Of a stretch of DNA of 64,000 nt, positions 62,922 through 64,000 are shown piece after piece. Below the pieces are notes generated by a model. It did no database searches. It was not told the DNA's origin and saw only the letters and a list, made by a program, of their open reading frames with translations. The stretch spans positions 1 through 64,000 of the forward strand of contig JAAUQT010000004.1 in NCBI GenBank assembly GCA_012033495.1, read 5' to 3'. The stretch comes from Cyanobacteria bacterium RM1_2_2 (GTDB lineage Bacteria; Cyanobacteriota; Cyanobacteriia; Elainellales; Elainellaceae). How positions within the stretch are numbered: the first letter of the stretch is position 1; each line of letters begins with the position of its first letter. A program made the position numbers and the translations under genes.

Positions 62922-64000
62922 GTGAAGCAAACGAACCAATTTTTTGCGTGGTTGCCCCAGTTTGATCGGCGCGTGTGGCTGCTGATGTTTGGTCGCTTAC
63001 TGTCACAAGTTGGCACTGGGTTTGTGCTGTTTTATGCCGCCATTTTTTTTGTGAATCAGGTGGGTTTGTCTCCGGCCGCCGTTGGGTTTGGCATTGGCAG
63101 TGAGTCGATTTCAGGCGTGGTGGGTCGAGTCGTTGGCGGTTCGTTAGCCGACTCTCCGCGCTGGGGGCGGCGTAAAATTTTGCTGATTTCGGCAGCCGTT
63201 TCGGTCATGGCTGATTTGGTGCTGGCAGTTAGCCACGATTTTCCCACTTTTCTGGTCGGAAATTTGCTGATGGGATTGGGAATTGGGCTGTACTGGCCGT
63301 CCGCGGAAGCCGTCGTTGCTGATTTGACCAACCCATCCAATCGCAACGAAGCCTATGCGCTGAATCGCCTCTCTGATAGCGTCGGCATGGGGTTGGGCGT
63401 GGTGATTGGCGGCTGGATTATTGCTGCCACCGGAGCATACCGCGCTTTGTTTATTCTCGATGGGATTTCGTTCACCGTATTTTTGGCGTCGTCTATCTGT
63501 TGATCAGCGAGACACTCAACCCCGATCAACCCGACACTCAAGTCTTGCAAGGTTGGGCAACGGCATGGCGCGATCGCCCCCTGCGGACGTTTTATTGCCG
63601 CCAATATTTTATTGACCACCTACCTCGCCTTGATCAACAGCACCCTGCCGCTGTACTTCACTCGATTTGTTTCCGAAACACCCCAGCAAACCTTCAGTCC
63701 GCCTGTGATTAGCACCCTATTTGCCTGGTACATCAGCCTTTGCGTGCTCTGTCAGTTGCCGGTGGTGCGCTTGCTGAAACACCTGAAAAATACGCGAGTG
63801 CTGATGATTTCGGCAGGGCTGTGGGCGATCAGCTTCTGTTTGATTTGGGTGATGGGTAACGCCAACAGTGCTCATCCCCTTTGGGCAGGCGGAGCCTTGG
63901 CAGTGATGGCCTTAGCCACCGTTTCTTACACCCCTTCCGCCTCGTCGCTGGTGATTAGCCTAGCCCCAAACGCTTTGCGAGGCGTGTATTTGTCGATCAA
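62922..64000 (+). CDS. MFS transporter, incomplete at right edge; two compensating 1-nt frameshifts (63480-63484 and 63591-63594)
   Basis: FAWLPQFDRRVWLLMFGRLLSQVGTGFVLFYAAIFFVNQVGLSPAAVGFGIG...; with a T added then a T removed the frame reads ...ISFTVFFGVVYLLISETLNPDQPDTQVLQGWATAWRDRPLRTFIAANILLTTYLALINSTLPLYFTRFVSETPQQTFSPPVISTLFAWYISLCVLCQLPVVRLLKHL... to the window end. Confidence 0.85.

Overview
64-kb window of a cyanobacterial chromosome; psbD-psbC, petH with a CpcD domain, prk, ndhS and an hps-type prepilin cluster all support this. Most of it is housekeeping content: fabG, trxA, tex, nrtP-like transporter, ClC channel, ftsI, cofH, an NAD-biosynthesis/NrtR block, mrp, rodA, a Kef-type antiporter and glycosyltransferases, plus tRNA-Asn(GUU) and tRNA-Thr(UGU). 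Less routine content: (1) several families of about 60-160 bp dispersed, palindrome-ended repeats that repeatedly start exactly at a neighbouring gene's stop codon via a TTAGG... terminus; (2) a two-gene AAA-ATPase/HNH pair resembling Septu PtuAB; (3) a 556-aa protein made of about six copies of a ~62-aa helical repeat; (4) six single-nucleotide frameshifts in otherwise well-formed genes, mostly at short homopolymers, plus one in-frame amber; (5) a ~1.1-kb intergenic region upstream of the hpsA-like gene with a 46-codon small ORF. All calls come from reading the sequence and translations; no database search was run.
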